This document shows positions 1-11,539 of a DNA stretch of 64,000 bases, piece after piece (position 1 is the stretch's first letter; each line of letters starts with the position of its first letter). Both the position numbers and the translations under genes were made by a program. The stretch lies in contig JAJLRJ010000005.1 of NCBI GenBank assembly GCA_024195265.1, positions 29,057,473 through 29,121,472 of the forward strand, in the 5' to 3' direction. Source of the stretch: Dendrophyllia cribrosa (taxonomy: Eukaryota; Cnidaria; Anthozoa; Scleractinia; Dendrophylliidae). A model generated the notes under the pieces. The model had not been told where the DNA came from and ran no database searches. It saw only the letters and a program-made list of their open reading frames with translations.

Positions 1-242
1 CCCATAATATTTACGTTATCTTGTAGAGTACATCGCGGGCTATCTATTAGGCGCTCTATTAACTCAGAAATACGTTCTTGCTCGAAAGTTGTCGCAAATA
101 CCGCAATTGCAATGAAGCAAAGATAAACATGCGCTTTAAGTCATTCCCTTCGGTTTCCATTTGAAGAAAATAAGTAAAACATACTTTGTCTCGCCATCTA
201 CAACATCCAAAACGTCTGGATTGACTTGGATTGTCGGCCGAA

Positions 243-612
243 TACAGTAAAATCTCGCATATAAGAACTTGGTTTTCAAGAACCTGTTAGGCTAAGATAG
301 TAAGAAGCCTAAACTTTGAAAAGGTTTTTATTTAATAATTTACTACTTAGAACAAGGGCATAGAACGAATAAGATAACCAAGAATAGGTTTGTGTTTTTT
401 AAGATTGAAGTCATTTAGACATGATTATATTCATTGTTTGTATAAATAATAGTCTGTACCAATATTCTTCCAGGAACAACCGCATTTTTTTCTTAAGAAA
501 ATAAGAGCCTGTTTAAGAACCTAAGTAGCCTAATTTCCCAGTAAGCATCAATTATATAAGAACCTTTTTAGGCCAACTTGAAAAATAGAGGTTCTTATAT
601 GCGGGGTTCATG
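243..612. repeat. MITE with short terminal inverted repeats
   Basis: The 14-bp block at 254-267 (tcgcatataagaac) returns as its near-perfect reverse complement at 591-604, and inner parts of both arms (around 'caagaacctgttaggc' and 'gaacctttttaggcc') are also related. There is no coding capacity. The size and structure are those of a non-autonomous DNA transposon; the superfamily is not determined. Confidence 0.6.
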
Positions 613-2315
613 TACTATTCACCGAATATACATGTATCGAATTCGTTCCCAATGGAACGTTTCGATTTCAAATCCGAAAAATCTGACCAGATTTTGGTAA
701 ATCCATCAAATCTTTTCGCAGACTCACAGAATGTAAACAATAATAATTTTTGAACAATATTACTAAACAATACTACATAAATAACAAAAAGGAACGTTTG
801 AGAAGGGGCTAGCGAACGGACACGAGGTCCCGACGAGGCAAACCACACAATGTATATTTACTATACTATATGGAGTGATATATCAGGATCCAATTACCCG
901 GCTCCTGAATATATTGTATACAAATATTATTTACCATCTTAATTTCTTTATTTACCAACATACCTGATTAATATGCTAAAAGTTTATGACTTCATAGCAG
1001 TTTTAATGGATTTAGTGGATTCTTAATCCTTTTTAAGATTTGTCCAAAAACCCCAGAAAATCCAATTTTTGATTCAAAATCAAGATTTGGATCTTGACCC
1101 AAGGAACGCACCTCAGTCTATCGCGGATATCGACCTTATCCCGCTTGAACGACAACCTACGCTCAATGTTTCCAGTCGTAATGCACGGGTGGGCGCCCCT
1201 TGTAATTAATAGAATAAGACGAAATGGAGGACCATCTCGTGCACTCCCCTGTATGGTTGTAGTCCTGGAAAAACTATTGCTGAGTTACAAAAGGCTAGTT
1301 GGAACATCACTTAAGCTTGTGCACTGTGTCTCCATTACGTCTGAAGAGCACCTCCTTTTTAAAAGGACCATGTCACCTATTTTTAGTATCACTCTAAGAA
1401 GCCAAAAATGGTCCAGTTTTGTTAGCAAATTCTCTACCAGTGCACAGAAACTAGTATTCGTTATCTTTGGCTGCGAATGGCCAGGATGGAAGTGGATTGT
1501 AACTCAAAAACTTGAAAAAAATTTCAAGTTCCTGCCAAGTGTCGTGGAAAAATCGCAGAAAAATTTATTGTGGTTTGTTCTTCCTTGAAGAAATCGCTTG
1601 ATATTATTACATTTTATGTACATTTTATGTTCTTTGTCAACTATTTAGTGTATTTTGATCAAACCACAGCAAAATCTGCGTGACAATGCCCCTTGAATGC
1701 GGAGGGTTCTTTGCTAGCAGTGATGGCAGTATATTCCTAGTATATTCTATTCGCTCTATTACCTAATACTGTAAATGGAAGTAAATTGGCGTTACCAACG
1801 GAATGATTAGCGTTGACTTTAATCTCTTTTTTTACTTTCCATTATTGTGTATACCACACGTTAAACGTTTCATTAGTTTTATATCATTAACAACTCATCA
1901 AAGCAAGCATATCATTTTTAAATTCAAATTTAAGTAGCCATTGTTGGTATTTTCTTTCATTATACCCCTGGCCTTGAACAAGACTAAATATTTTTTAGTC
2001 GAACTATAAGCCAATAATCTGCACATTCGCCGTAGCACCATCCTTGCATTTAATTTTGTTTATTGCGTCACCTCCTGCGTCAGACTACCCACCCTCCCCG
2101 TCCTCCAACTCCGTCCCCACGGGTAAGTCAGATAACCATAACATACACATTGTACATGTATATCGCAGGTTCAATGTCAAGAACCTATACCGATCGATCG
2201 AGTGAAATTTTGTACCTTTCTATAACTCGTTCAACGCTTCGCGTATTCACGAGTTAAGGTGCACGTGAGGTGAAATTTCACCACCATTGTTTTCGATAAT
2301 CTGAAAATAGGTGTT
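613..2315. other. No recognisable gene
   Basis: AT-rich sequence with only short chance reading frames. No conserved protein motif, RNA gene or clear repeat was seen. Bases 1-50 recur as a direct copy near 15,120-15,167, so part of the left edge is repetitive. Confidence 0.5.
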
Positions 2316-2319
<4 letters not shown>

Positions 2320-2347
<28 letters not shown>

Positions 2348-2970
2348 AACAGATTTTTTTAAAACTTGCCATGCAGTAAGGTGAAGATCAACTATTGCCA
2401 AAATGACCAAAAAAATGGGGGGTCACCGTGTTCGTTTTCGAGATAAGGCGCATTGAAGACCATGCGTTTTAGGAAGCTTTCGTTATTTAAAGACGATCTA
2501 AGCTTACAACTGTTAACAATAAAAGAAGCTACTTTAGTAAAATTTAGATCAGGTAAACGTACTCAGTTCAACACAACTAAGTCTATTACGTAAACTTTTG
2601 CATCTGCATGATGTCGTTCCTTGAGGTAGAATAGGCCTTGAAAAAGAAAACATATTAGTCTTGCCCGTCCACATTCGAAGAAAACTTTGGTCGCACGAGA
2701 GCAGAAAAGGCGAAATATTTGTAACTTCTCACGTACAGATTTTTCTGTTTTTTGTTAAAATGGAGAAAATTAGGAAAGGAATTGATCTACGGAAAGAAAA
2801 ATGGGGGTCACCGGGCATCCAAGAGAGTAAAATCGCTGCGAAGTTCTCAAAGCGACCATCTATCGCCATGTTTGTTTACCTCCGTGCACTACGATGCATG
2901 ACGAATGCGTAACAGTACGTTTGCGTGACATGCGCGAAAACATGCGCAGTAGCAATGGGTGCTAACGTCC
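2320..2970. repeat. TTAA-flanked MITE (GGACGTT ends)
   Basis: TTAA at 2316-2319 and 2971-2974 flank imperfect inverted termini: GGACGTTCGCGCCCA on the left and, as reverse complement, GGACGTTAGCACCCA on the right. TTAA target duplications are known for the piggyBac and Kolobok superfamilies. It has no credible coding capacity and is one of several TTAA elements here with GG termini. Confidence 0.6.
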
Positions 2971-2974
2971 TTAA

Positions 2975-3548
2975 GAATTATTTTGATGAGTAAATAAGCA
3001 TTCTCGTCCCCAGAGCTCCACGTTTTTTTTTTAAATTGCGTCTCGTGTAGCTCTGGTAACGGACAAAAGCATAAGATTTTACTTCCGGTTGAATTTCAAA
3101 TGTTGAAGTCCAGAAAATTCCGGTTGAAGTCCTATGACTACATCAACAAAACCAACGTTTTAATTTCAACGCATTCAACGACCAATGTCTCTCAGCTTTG
3201 TTTGGTTTAGCAAGTAAAGATACGGCTGCTAAATTTCAAAGTATAACGGGATCTGATTGTCGCTAAATATGAGCGATTCGCTTTCGAAAAATCAGTATGT
3301 GTCTTGGAAGACGAAGTTATAAGGCCACGAATATTAAAGAAGTATGTTGCTTGCAACAGGGACGAGTACGAGTATTAACCCTATTCACACTGCATACATT
3401 AAAGTAACGCATATAAGATTAGTACATATGAATAAATTATCACTTTGGCTCAACTGCAGTGCGGCGTGGTTGTGCGCTGACGCGTCGAAGGATTTCTTTT
3501 GCCTCTTCGTTCCCTTCCTCTATTTTCTGATGGCAGACATATAATATC
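2975..3548. other. No recognisable gene
   Basis: Unique-looking AT-rich DNA. No gene, RNA or repeat could be supported. Confidence 0.5.
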
Positions 3549-3572
3549 CAGTACCTGGACGAGGAGGTCAAG

Positions 3573-3848
3573 GAGTTCAACATGCAGTGGGGCGAGCAGT
3601 TCAGGGAGTTCAGCCAGCCGCGGAACAAGGAGCTCGAGGAATTCAACCAGCCGTGGGACATGCGGCTCAGGTTGTTCAACCAGCCGTGAGACAGAGACCT
3701 CAAAGAGTTCTACCAGCCGCGGAACAAGGACTTCAAGGAGTTCATCCTGCTGCGGGAAATTCAGCTCAGAGAGTTCAACCAGACGCGGGAGAAGGAGTTC
3801 AACCAGCATCGGGACAAGGAGTCCAACATGCAGCGGGACAAGCTTAAC
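3573..3848 (+). repeat. 33-bp/24-bp coding-type minisatellite
   Basis: Degenerate units around 'gagttcaaccagcc' start at 3573, 3606, 3639, 3672, 3705, 3738 and 3771 (exact 33-bp spacing), then at 3795, 3819 and 3843 (24-bp spacing). Both periods are multiples of three, so three forward frames and part of the reverse strand look open. One frame reads as charged 11-residue units (KEFNQPR-like, amphipathic, coiled-coil-like) running to TAG at 3858-3860 but broken by one TGA near 3688. It may be an exon of a decayed repeat protein or only a minisatellite. Confidence 0.6.
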
Positions 3849-4218
3849 ATGGAGAGCTAGAGATAAAGTATATCTGTTTTCTCTTTTAAAGATATGTGTA
3901 GATATGAACTGTACGCGGGGGAAAGGGCTGCAACCCTCCTTTTCTGTGTGTTTTACTTTGCTTCTTGCGTTGTACAAGTTTACTTGTTTTGGTTCCACGC
4001 TTCATTTGTTTTGCATTTCAGTCAATGTGTTAGCTTATTAATTCATCGGGTAGCTCCAGTGTGTTACGAGCCTTTCTGCACGAGCGGTCTACATTCTATA
4101 CAGTCTGGGATACTTATTTAAATGTTCACGTAACGTTCGGCGGCGTACACATTTTTAGCTGCCTTTTATCATCGCAAGGCATCTCTGTCAGTTGTAGGTT
4201 TGGTATGTGTAGTTAACA

Positions 4219-4329
4219 TGGATGGAATACTTCATAATGTTGTGAATACAATGGATGAATGTGTCAACAAGCAGCTCGGCGACTCTGCATGGCTATTTGT
4301 TTTTGGAGTTAGGAGTAGAGTGGAACAGG
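4219..4329 (+). CDS. Possible first exon, 37 codons, unknown protein
   Basis: An ATG at 4219 opens 37 codons ending at CAG, followed at once by a consensus donor (GTGAGT). The only nearby candidate acceptor is the pyrimidine-rich 'tctatag' near 4820; a phase-0 join would continue open for about 30 codons. The sequence between is a minisatellite that contains copies of the donor-like 'gtgag.tcacc'. The reverse-transcriptase remnant downstream suggests this could be the 5' part of a retroelement's first reading frame, but that is inference. No domain was recognised. Confidence 0.25.
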
Positions 4330-4395
4330 TGAGTTCACCGCAGCTATTTGTTTTACACCACTAAAGCAGAGTGTAGTCAAAAGAAATCAAATAAA

Positions 4396-4684
4396 ATGGG
4401 GTGAGAGTTCACCAAAGGAAAAGAGAAAAAAAAGGGTAAGAGTTCACCAAAGAAAAAAAAATGGGGCGAGAGTTCACCAAAGAAAACCAAAGAAAAGAGA
4501 AAAAAATGGGGTGAGAGGTCACCAAGGAAAAGAGAAAAAAATGGGGTGAGAGGTCACCAAGGAAAAGAGAAAAAAAAAAATGGGATGAGAGGTCACCAAG
4601 GAAAAGAGAAAAAAAAATGGGGTGAGAGTTCACCAAAGAAAAGAGAAAAAAAAATGGGGTGATAAGTCACCAAGGAAAAGAGAA
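4396..4684. repeat. Purine-rich minisatellite, period about 36 bp
   Basis: About eight units of the form 'atggggtgagagttcacc' followed by 'aaggaaaagagaaaaa', with variable A-run length. The strong purine strand asymmetry makes both strands look open over short stretches; no protein is supported. Confidence 0.85.
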
Positions 4685-5104
4685 AATATATGGCGAAAGG
4701 GCGACGTAAATATTTAAAATGCTGATATATTTCCTCAAAATTCAACCCCCTTCCCCATGCCCTCCCTTTGATCCGCGAGTGCTGTAATTTTCTTTTTCCC
4801 AATTGTACCTTCTGTCTATAGTCACAGGGAATCGAGAGGTTTGAAACCAGGGTATCTCAAAACCCTCCCGGTCATACTGGGTCAAAACTGTCCTCTCTCT
4901 GCTGACTTATACGGTTTTTTTTTTTCACACCCGTATTTCGCCAGTATATCGCTTCAGGCGATATACTGGTCATGGGAAAAAGGTGACGACTTTGATACTT
5001 CCATCAATAATACCGGTGATTCCGCAAATGCGACTCAGTGGGTGAATACTAGGGGAAATCCCGTATGGGTCAGCGGTGAGAGGGCAGGAAATGACCAGCT
5101 TGAA

Positions 5105-5690
5105 AATGGCTCGACTAGTAGAAAAGGGAGAGGTTATTGGACAGATTGATGAATTAACGTTCCGGGATCCGGACCATTTTGTCGCAGAGGAACTCTATAG
5201 AAATGCAGCTAATTGAATAAAAATAGCGAAGTTGGCACCTTCATTGAACCATGAGGAGGTCCTGTCTTGGAGAGAGCATAATGTGTCCACAGTCCCATAC
5301 TTCAGGGGGACGTTCAACGGGGAACGTTACAATTCCGACCGGCAACCCACAGAATATTCACTGAGGAATAACGTATCGTGTAAACAATTTGGAGAATCTA
5401 TCCGGAAAAACGCTTTCACGTCGCATGCAAACCGGTGCGATCTTGGTCGTGGGTAAGGTTGGTCACGTAAAACCACATAATTTAGTACTACCCGTAACGG
5501 TTGAGCCCACGAAGCCGAGAGTGTGTCACGATGCGCGGTACTTAAACTTGTGGATGCTGAAGAAGCCTCGTCAGACACGGTGACGGATTTGCCTCGGTAT
5601 GTCTTCAAGGACTCTTAACAGTCTGTTCTCGCTGACAAGTCAGGTTACGACCACCTCTGGCGAAGGTTTGGAACTCAACTGGGGCTTCGG
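5105..5690 (+). pseudogene. Decayed reverse transcriptase (retroelement pol)
   Basis: Three frames together carry a recognisable N-terminal reverse-transcriptase region. At 5389-5583 a frame contains LVLPVTVEPTKPRVCHDARY followed by LNLW, the conserved stretch before the RT fingers in DIRS/gypsy-like pols of aquatic animals. The frame before it (5232-5456) holds the upstream segment (RGTFNGERYNSDRQPTE). After it, a shifted frame near 5590-5680 has LPRYVFKDS, a stop, and ADKSGYDH. At least two frameshifts and a stop are needed, and the catalytic YxDD region is absent, so this is a dead fragment. Retroelement class is tentative; presence of an RT remnant is fairly secure. Confidence 0.7.
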
Positions 5691-6082
5691 CAAGGCTGGC
5701 CTCGAATGCGGGTGCACAGCCTACCAGTACATGGCAAGACATTAATCAATTGAAACGGTTTGTGTGTGCGTTCGGACAGCCCAGGGAAGAGACCTCATGA
5801 CAAGAAACGTCTGTGAGTCAAGGTGGACAGTCTCTCACACCAGGGCTATCGGGTTAAGGTTTGGGTTTAGTTTTGGGGAGTTACGACTAGGTTGCAGGGT
5901 ATATTTTAGTAGATATCTTGGGCAACCTATCGATGGCCTCCTTAGTTAGTTATTAGTATTGGGGAGGAGCCCATCGTTAGTATGGTAAACAGAAGGACAC
6001 TGAATGACACAAAGGGACGGGAGCCAAATTTATCCCTCAATCTTATTGCGGTTCGACAATGGATGCAGTGTTGGATAGTTTA
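5691..6082. other. No recognisable gene
   Basis: Sequence between the RT remnant and the next MITE. It may be further decayed retroelement, but no motif is visible. Confidence 0.4.
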
Positions 6083-6620
6083 CTATTCGGCCTGGGCTTT
6101 TTTTGAGTTCCTGAGCCTGGGGGGGGGGGGGGGCACATTGTGCCCCCCCTTTGTAACTTCAAGAACATTAAGGCTATGACAATGAAACCTACAGGGTACA
6201 TAGTACGTCCAAAACTGTCTCCTTTGCGGTCCGCACAATGGAACGATGACGTCATATGACGTAATTATTAGGCAATTAGTTATACGGCCGCCATCTTGGA
6301 TTTCTGAATTTTTTTAAAACCTCTTAAAAATCGTCCAAATTGACGCAAAATGAATCAAAACCAATAAACGCTAAATGACGTAAAAATACAAAAGTTATAC
6401 CAATAAACATTGCTTTTCTTCATTCAAAGGTATAAATATGCAAATTTCCAAAAACATGGCTGTCAAAATCTTGTTGCCATGGAAACGGAAAGTCACGTGA
6501 TTGAAAAATTGTCATATGAAATTGTTGCCAGATAAATTTTAGGAAAAGTCACAAAGTTTGATGGCGTTTGAATAAATATTAAAGAAGTTATGAATGTTGA
6601 AAGATAGCGCGGGCACTTTC
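6083..6620 (+). repeat. piggyBac-like MITE, copy A (truncated)
   Basis: Homologous over most of its length to 50,701-51,213 (inverse orientation) and 56,247-57,170. It starts with 'tactattcggcctgggc', carries the G-run and 'aacttcaagaacatta' blocks, and runs to 'agcgcgggcactt'. Its termini are mutated compared with the intact copy at 50.7 kb. It includes a 15-base G run near 6119-6133. Confidence 0.8.
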
Positions 6621-6967
6621 AAAATGTCGCAAATTTCAGGCCCCGGCGGGAGCTTTCAAACCGCTAAAAAGAGTGGATCCTTTTCGCGCAAAAGAGGAAA
6701 ACGACTGAAAATGAAATAAAGGTTATATAAACAACATAAAACCCTAAAACAAAACGGTAGTGAAATTTCATTTCATGTGCACTTTAAAAAGGGAAGGAAA
6801 CATTAGCTCGTGAACATCTATTAGTTTTTTATACTGATTTCCCGTATAAATAAAGCTCATTTATTTATACTATTTTATTTATTCAGAAATAGAAAATATT
6901 GTAGTTTAAAATACTCTGGGTGGATTATTTATGTAATAGCACATTTAGGATCTGTAGTAAACGGCCT

Positions 6968-7122
6968 TAAAGTGCACCTAACCCCAATTTGTTTTTGCTT
7001 AATCAACTCTATGTGCGTTGAAAAGTTAAATAGTTAAATATTTCTTGTTTTTAACGTCGCGTTAGTAGTTATAGAGATTTGAATTTTCAAAATGCTAATT
7101 AGATGACGTCAATTCGGGATTT
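6968..7122 (+). repeat. Dispersed repeat R1, copy 1
   Basis: A ~150-bp block containing 'gcttaatcaactctatg' and 'ttaacgtcgcgttag' also occurs inverted at 10,900-11,060 and direct at 57,818-57,975. Non-coding, origin unknown; probably a MITE or SINE fragment. Confidence 0.75.
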
Positions 7123-7450
7123 TGCCATTATTTCTACGTCAATTAACAATACGCAGTATACAACTTAAGGAAAATCAATTTGAGAAATACTAAATATAAA
7201 TATAAACTGTGGATAGTCAATTGTTGATTCGTAAAAAATATTACTTGGAGGTATTCAAAGGGCTCTTAAAGCCATCTCGTTAATGCGAGAGAACGTAAGG
7301 TTAATAAAAAAAGCAGAAGAATTGATAGTGAATATAGTAAAGATGTTATAGGTAATATGTGAATTTATGTTTTGGCGGGAAAAGTAGCATCACTTTAGAA
7401 TGGGTTTGACGTGTATGTGTTCGCCCGTGTTTTGTGATAGTTGAGTCAAA

Positions 7451-7620
7451 TATATACCTAATTCAATAAAGGTTGCTTTGGAAGTTGGTCATTGGTAATT
7501 GGGAATTGGCATTTGGCATACGGAACACAATGCAATGCTTTGCTTGAGTGACCGCCAAACAATAGCTTTCCAATGCCCAATTACCAATGACCAAAGCAAC
7601 CTTTATTGTTAGGTATATAC
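7451..7620. repeat. Foldback MITE, ~50-bp arms
   Basis: 'tatacctaattcaataaagg' followed by 'ttgctttgg' and 'tggtcattggtaattggg' on the left is mirrored by the reverse complement on the right, ending near 7620. About 60 bp of unpaired sequence lie between the arms. Confidence 0.8.
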
Positions 7621-8213
7621 TATAATTTGTTTATATGAAAAAATATAATCGATAAAAATCGACAGAAATTAACTAATTGTATCAGAAATCGATAAAATCG
7701 ACAAGTGTGAAAGTTGTGAGTAATATAAGTATATCGATTTTATGGGCGCTAAATTTTTATGGGATGTTATGTTTTAAGAGTGATTCTGTAATAATCTGCA
7801 CTTGGTGCTTGGGTAAACGGCAGCGACGTGAAAAATGTATACAATAAACAGCAAAAACCACGACTACAAACTGATGAAAGTAAGGTGCGGGATCTGTGGC
7901 CAAGATCTGGATCAGTAAAATCTTGTACAAGATAAAACAAATGGCAGACTGATCCTTTTTCCCTTTGTCTTTCTTTGTCGTAAGTATTAGTCTGCTGTTT
8001 TATTTGTTTTGACGTGAAAAATGGCGGGAAAAATGGTGATCACGTCTGCTATGGGCGCACTTATACAGAAATTATTGGGTCTGGACCGGGTAAACAGGAC
8101 ACCCCTCCTAGCGGTTACTTTTTTAGTCTCCCTAAGATCGAAATGAGGTTCATGACAGGCCTACACAGACTCCGCTATGCGGTTTTGCGGTTGCGATGCA
8201 TTTATATTAGCTT
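7621..8213. other. No recognisable gene
   Basis: Contains a few copies of 'atcgataaaatcgaca'-type sequence near 7650-7700. The stretch just before 8214 probably belongs to the 3' end of the Penelope-like remnant, but no motif survives. Confidence 0.4.
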
Positions 8214-9045
8214 TCAAAGTTTGGCTCTTACGAGCATGTCGTTAAGTGATTTACGTCTCTTGTATGATATGATAGGCGACGTTTTGTAAATAGTTTTCAG
8301 GAATGGCTGGTTGTGAATGAAACTCCATTTTCGCATCAGTATTTGTTTAAGGTTTTTCACTCCTGGGTGAAATGTTGTGACAAAAGGCATTATCTCGTGA
8401 TTTTTTTCTTTTTGTTTTAAAGCGAGTATGGAGTCGCGTTCTGAAGTCGGAGATGGCCTCTTGAAAATTGGTTTCCGAGGAGTTTGTACGTAGGAGTCTG
8501 ATAGGTTGTGCTTTGATAAAACGCTTTTTATCACGTGATGGGTGACAAGAGGTATAGTGTGAGCAAACTGCCCACAAAGGACGATATTGTCTCAGCAAGT
8601 CCTTCGCAGCCCGAAATAACTGGTGTGCTGACCGGTTTTGGTTTGTGGATTTTTGTTAGAGTGTAGAAAATTGGTATTCTAATCTTGGCTGGTTAGGGGT
8701 TTGTGAAAGCCATTTTTTTGTCATGTCATCTATATGTTTGTCTTGGTGGAGTTGGGTGATTATCTCATTAACTCTATGTAATGTATCAGTTACCATGGGC
8801 TTTTCAAAAGGTTGATAATGGTCTCTGTTGTTAAGTTGGACCTGGGCCTCTTGAATTTTGTCTGTCATACTAAGGATAACTGTAGTGTTGCCTCGCGTGC
8901 TGGATTGTTTTCGAGACAATCGTATGTCTATTTGGGCGATAAAACGCTGTGCCGATTGCGTGAAAGATAAAGCGTCAGATTGCAGGTACGACATGTTATA
9001 GTCGTTATCAATCAGCTTACGATATTCATCACGTTTTGAGCGTTC
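8214..9045 (-). pseudogene. Penelope-like retroelement reverse transcriptase, internally deleted
   Basis: On the minus strand, 8656-9040 encodes an N-terminal PLE-type RT segment: an EYRKLIDNDYN-like start, then DHYQPFEKPMVTDTLHRVNE and IITQLHQ. At 8214-8534 another frame carries the RT thumb/linker segment seen before the GIY-YIG endonuclease in PLEs (MPFVTTFHPGVKNLKQIL, then ISYKRRKSLNDMLVRAKL). The palm with the catalytic aspartates is missing: only ~60 bp separate the two parts, so a large internal deletion is inferred, along with frameshifts. No GIY-YIG domain follows. Non-functional fragment. Confidence 0.75.
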
Positions 9046-9317
9046 TCTTCTCGGTAGATAGTAATAAATTCGTACCTAGTTAAAATATCAAGCTTTCACT
9101 TTATTCAGTTATATTTTTTTTTGCTATCCAACACAGACATTCTTTATGGGGTTTGAAGACCACTTTTTTTTCGTGCGATTCTTGGCCAATTTCTCTAAAA
9201 TTGCTTCTCTAATTAGATTTATAAGTACCACCGAAAAACAATTGTTTACTCTCTTTTGTGTTTCAACTGAAAAAGCCTAAACCGTTTTAACTAATAATAT
9301 TGTACTCCTATACTACG

Positions 9318-9405
9318 GTGTGCTGGATTTTTTTCGAGAAAATGGTATGTTCATTTGGACAATAAACCGCCGTGCCGATTGTGTGGAAGATAATGAAGTC
9401 CGTAG
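9318..9405 (-). pseudogene. Second Penelope-like RT fragment
   Basis: The bases are about 75% identical to the 5' part of the RT remnant at 8,900-8,990 in the same orientation ('tgctggat.tttttcgagaaaat', 'cgccgtgccgattgtgtg'). It is a duplicated or older copy, too short to encode anything. Confidence 0.6.
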
Positions 9406-10899
9406 TGTAGTGCCAATGTCTGTCTTGAATCGAAACGCTCAAATCACTTATAAAATGGTTGTTAAAATGCTTGCTTTGTCATTCAATTCAGAACAACAAA
9501 ATTTTACTTGTACACGAATAGAACTGTAGAGAGACTAGCAGCAAACAAAAACTTCTTCATTTGCACAAAATAATATAGTTTGACTAAATCAAACTATAAT
9601 CACGAGGTCCCTTGCATACTATTGCTTAATCAAAGCGCAATTTTTATCACCGTAAATACATTCTACCATGTACCTAAATCTAATAATGGCAATGATTCAC
9701 TATTTCAAAATAGAACAAAAGGCAAAGTCGTTCGCGTGATCGGTAATTTAAGATCAAAAGTTCATCAGATGATAACATACCATGAGAACTCAAAGCCATT
9801 CATTTAATAAATTCAACTCACTAATTCTTTCCTCAACAAGGACACCCTTGTCAGATAAATGACCACAACTGGCTTCTCATTGACTAAAACTAATTGCCGA
9901 CTCGCTTACGGTACCTGGTTTAGGTGGCTTAAATTTAACGAGAGTTTAATTCAATTGAGCTGACTCGCTTAACTTTTAATAAGCGAGTTGGAAAAGCAAC
10001 TCTTTTCAAGAGATTTCCGGTTGTCACTCGCTAAGCGACTTGAAAAAATCGCTCGTGAAAAAGGGACGGAAAGAGGGACGCGATTAACATCGGAAATATT
10101 TTGTGACAGATTTTCGCCCAAAATGGTGGCCCAAAATGGTGGCGCTCTTATTATTATTGCTATTAGAAGTTAATTCTTGGAAAAACTGTTAATATTTTTT
10201 GGTTTTAGGAGTGTATTGTACGTTACGAATAAAGTTGCGTGTTTTCTTTTAAACATGTGTAGATTTTATCTGTGGTTGAAACCACAGAAACAATAAATCC
10301 TAGATAAGAAACAATCTGTCAGGCGATGGGGTCATAGCTCTAAAAGAGTTGAAAAACAACTCTGCTATAAACCTCAAAAAAGCAGACAAAGATACAACAA
10401 CAGTCATGATAAATAAGACAGAAACAATAAAACAGGCTTAAGTGCAACTCGACAGGAAACAAAAAGCATAAGACGCAAAGAGCCAAGAACGTCTCCGATT
10501 TATAGATAACGTGAGATATCGAAACTTAATAAGAACTGTAATACCTTTGTGGTGACGTAGCGTAAGATATGACAAGTACATGACATTTCAATATCCTAGG
10601 GAAATTAACAATAGGTCCGGGGGTGCTCCCCAACAATTTTAGTGGCGGTATGTGACGCCCTTCTTGAAATCCTAACCGGTTTAACCAACCATATCCTCAA
10701 TGCCCCAATATAGCTTCTATAAAGAAGAAAGAACTAACCCCCCCCCCCCCCCCCCCCCCCCGGACAAAAGTCCACAAAAGTTAACAACGAACCTTTGTTA
10801 ACAACTTTTGTCCCTTTTTATACTGATACCTATATCTCGTTTACGGGCATGCGCATTAACGAGATAAAAACAAGTAGTTGTATAATAAATGAATCCCAA
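9406..10899. other. No recognisable gene; poly-C tract at 10,739-10,760
   Basis: AT-rich DNA with only short chance reading frames. A 22-base C run (10,739-10,760) is one of five long G/C homopolymers in the window. Confidence 0.5.
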
Positions 10900-11060
10900 A
10901 TTGACGTCATCTAATTAGCATTTTCTAAATTCAAATCTCTATAACTCAGTAACGCGACGTTAAAAACAAGAAATATTTAACTATTTAACTTTTCAACGTA
11001 CATAGAGTTGATTAAGCAAAAAAAAAAAAATCAATTTTGGGGTTAGGTGCACTTTAAAAA
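10900..11060 (-). repeat. Dispersed repeat R1, copy 2 (inverted)
   Basis: Reverse complement of the block at 6968-7122, including 'ctaacgcgacgttaa'-type and 'catagagttgattaagc' segments. It lies just downstream of the kinase stop codon and could form part of the 3' UTR. Confidence 0.75.
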
Positions 11061-11132
11061 AAATACGTGTTAGCCTCCTTATACTCCAATTAATTTAGAC
11101 AGCGACTTTATGAAAACTTAAGGTAAAAGTTA

Positions 11133-11331
11133 CTACACGATCGTTACCGCGCCTTCAACTTCTACTGTCTTTGACTCTTGCACATGATAATAATCTTTAG
11201 TCTCGTCCAACAAATCGAAATCAAAATATTCCACTTCCTGAAGCATCAGCTGTTCTAGTCTTAAAACCAGTTCCGGAAAACTCGGTCTCTCATCTGGGTT
11301 TCGTTTCCAACACTCCGTCATCAAATAGTAA
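11133..11331 (-). CDS. Receptor tyrosine kinase, last exon (C-lobe end and tail)
   Basis: The exon follows a good acceptor (pyrimidine tract then 'ctgtcag') and completes the codon left open by the exon at 14,477-14,573. It encodes YYLMTECWKRNPDERPSF, the alpha-H/alpha-I end of a tyrosine kinase domain (subdomain XI, with the invariant Arg), then about 45 residues of cytoplasmic tail to a stop at 11,133-11,135. The tail has a YY pair in DYYHV and ends in T-I-V, which fits a class I PDZ-binding motif. Family: FGFR/Cad96Ca-like receptor kinases common in corals. Confidence 0.88.
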
Positions 11332-11539
11332 CTGACAGGTAAAAAACAATAGGCGATCTATTTGACTGGAAGAGGCTACAGTGCTTGAAATTAGGTCGTT
11401 TCATATCAAAAAAATGTATATTTATATTACGCCGATGCAGGTTTAGAGAGGGGCGTGGTCTCTAATCCTGTAATCTGTAATCTTTATCAAACACGAGGAA
11501 GAGTGTTTTCATCAGAATATCTAAACACCAAGAACACCC

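Noticed and set aside
1094..1588. 164-codon plus-strand frame
   Set aside because: No ATG at the start of the frame, no recognisable domain and composition like the surrounding AT-rich DNA.
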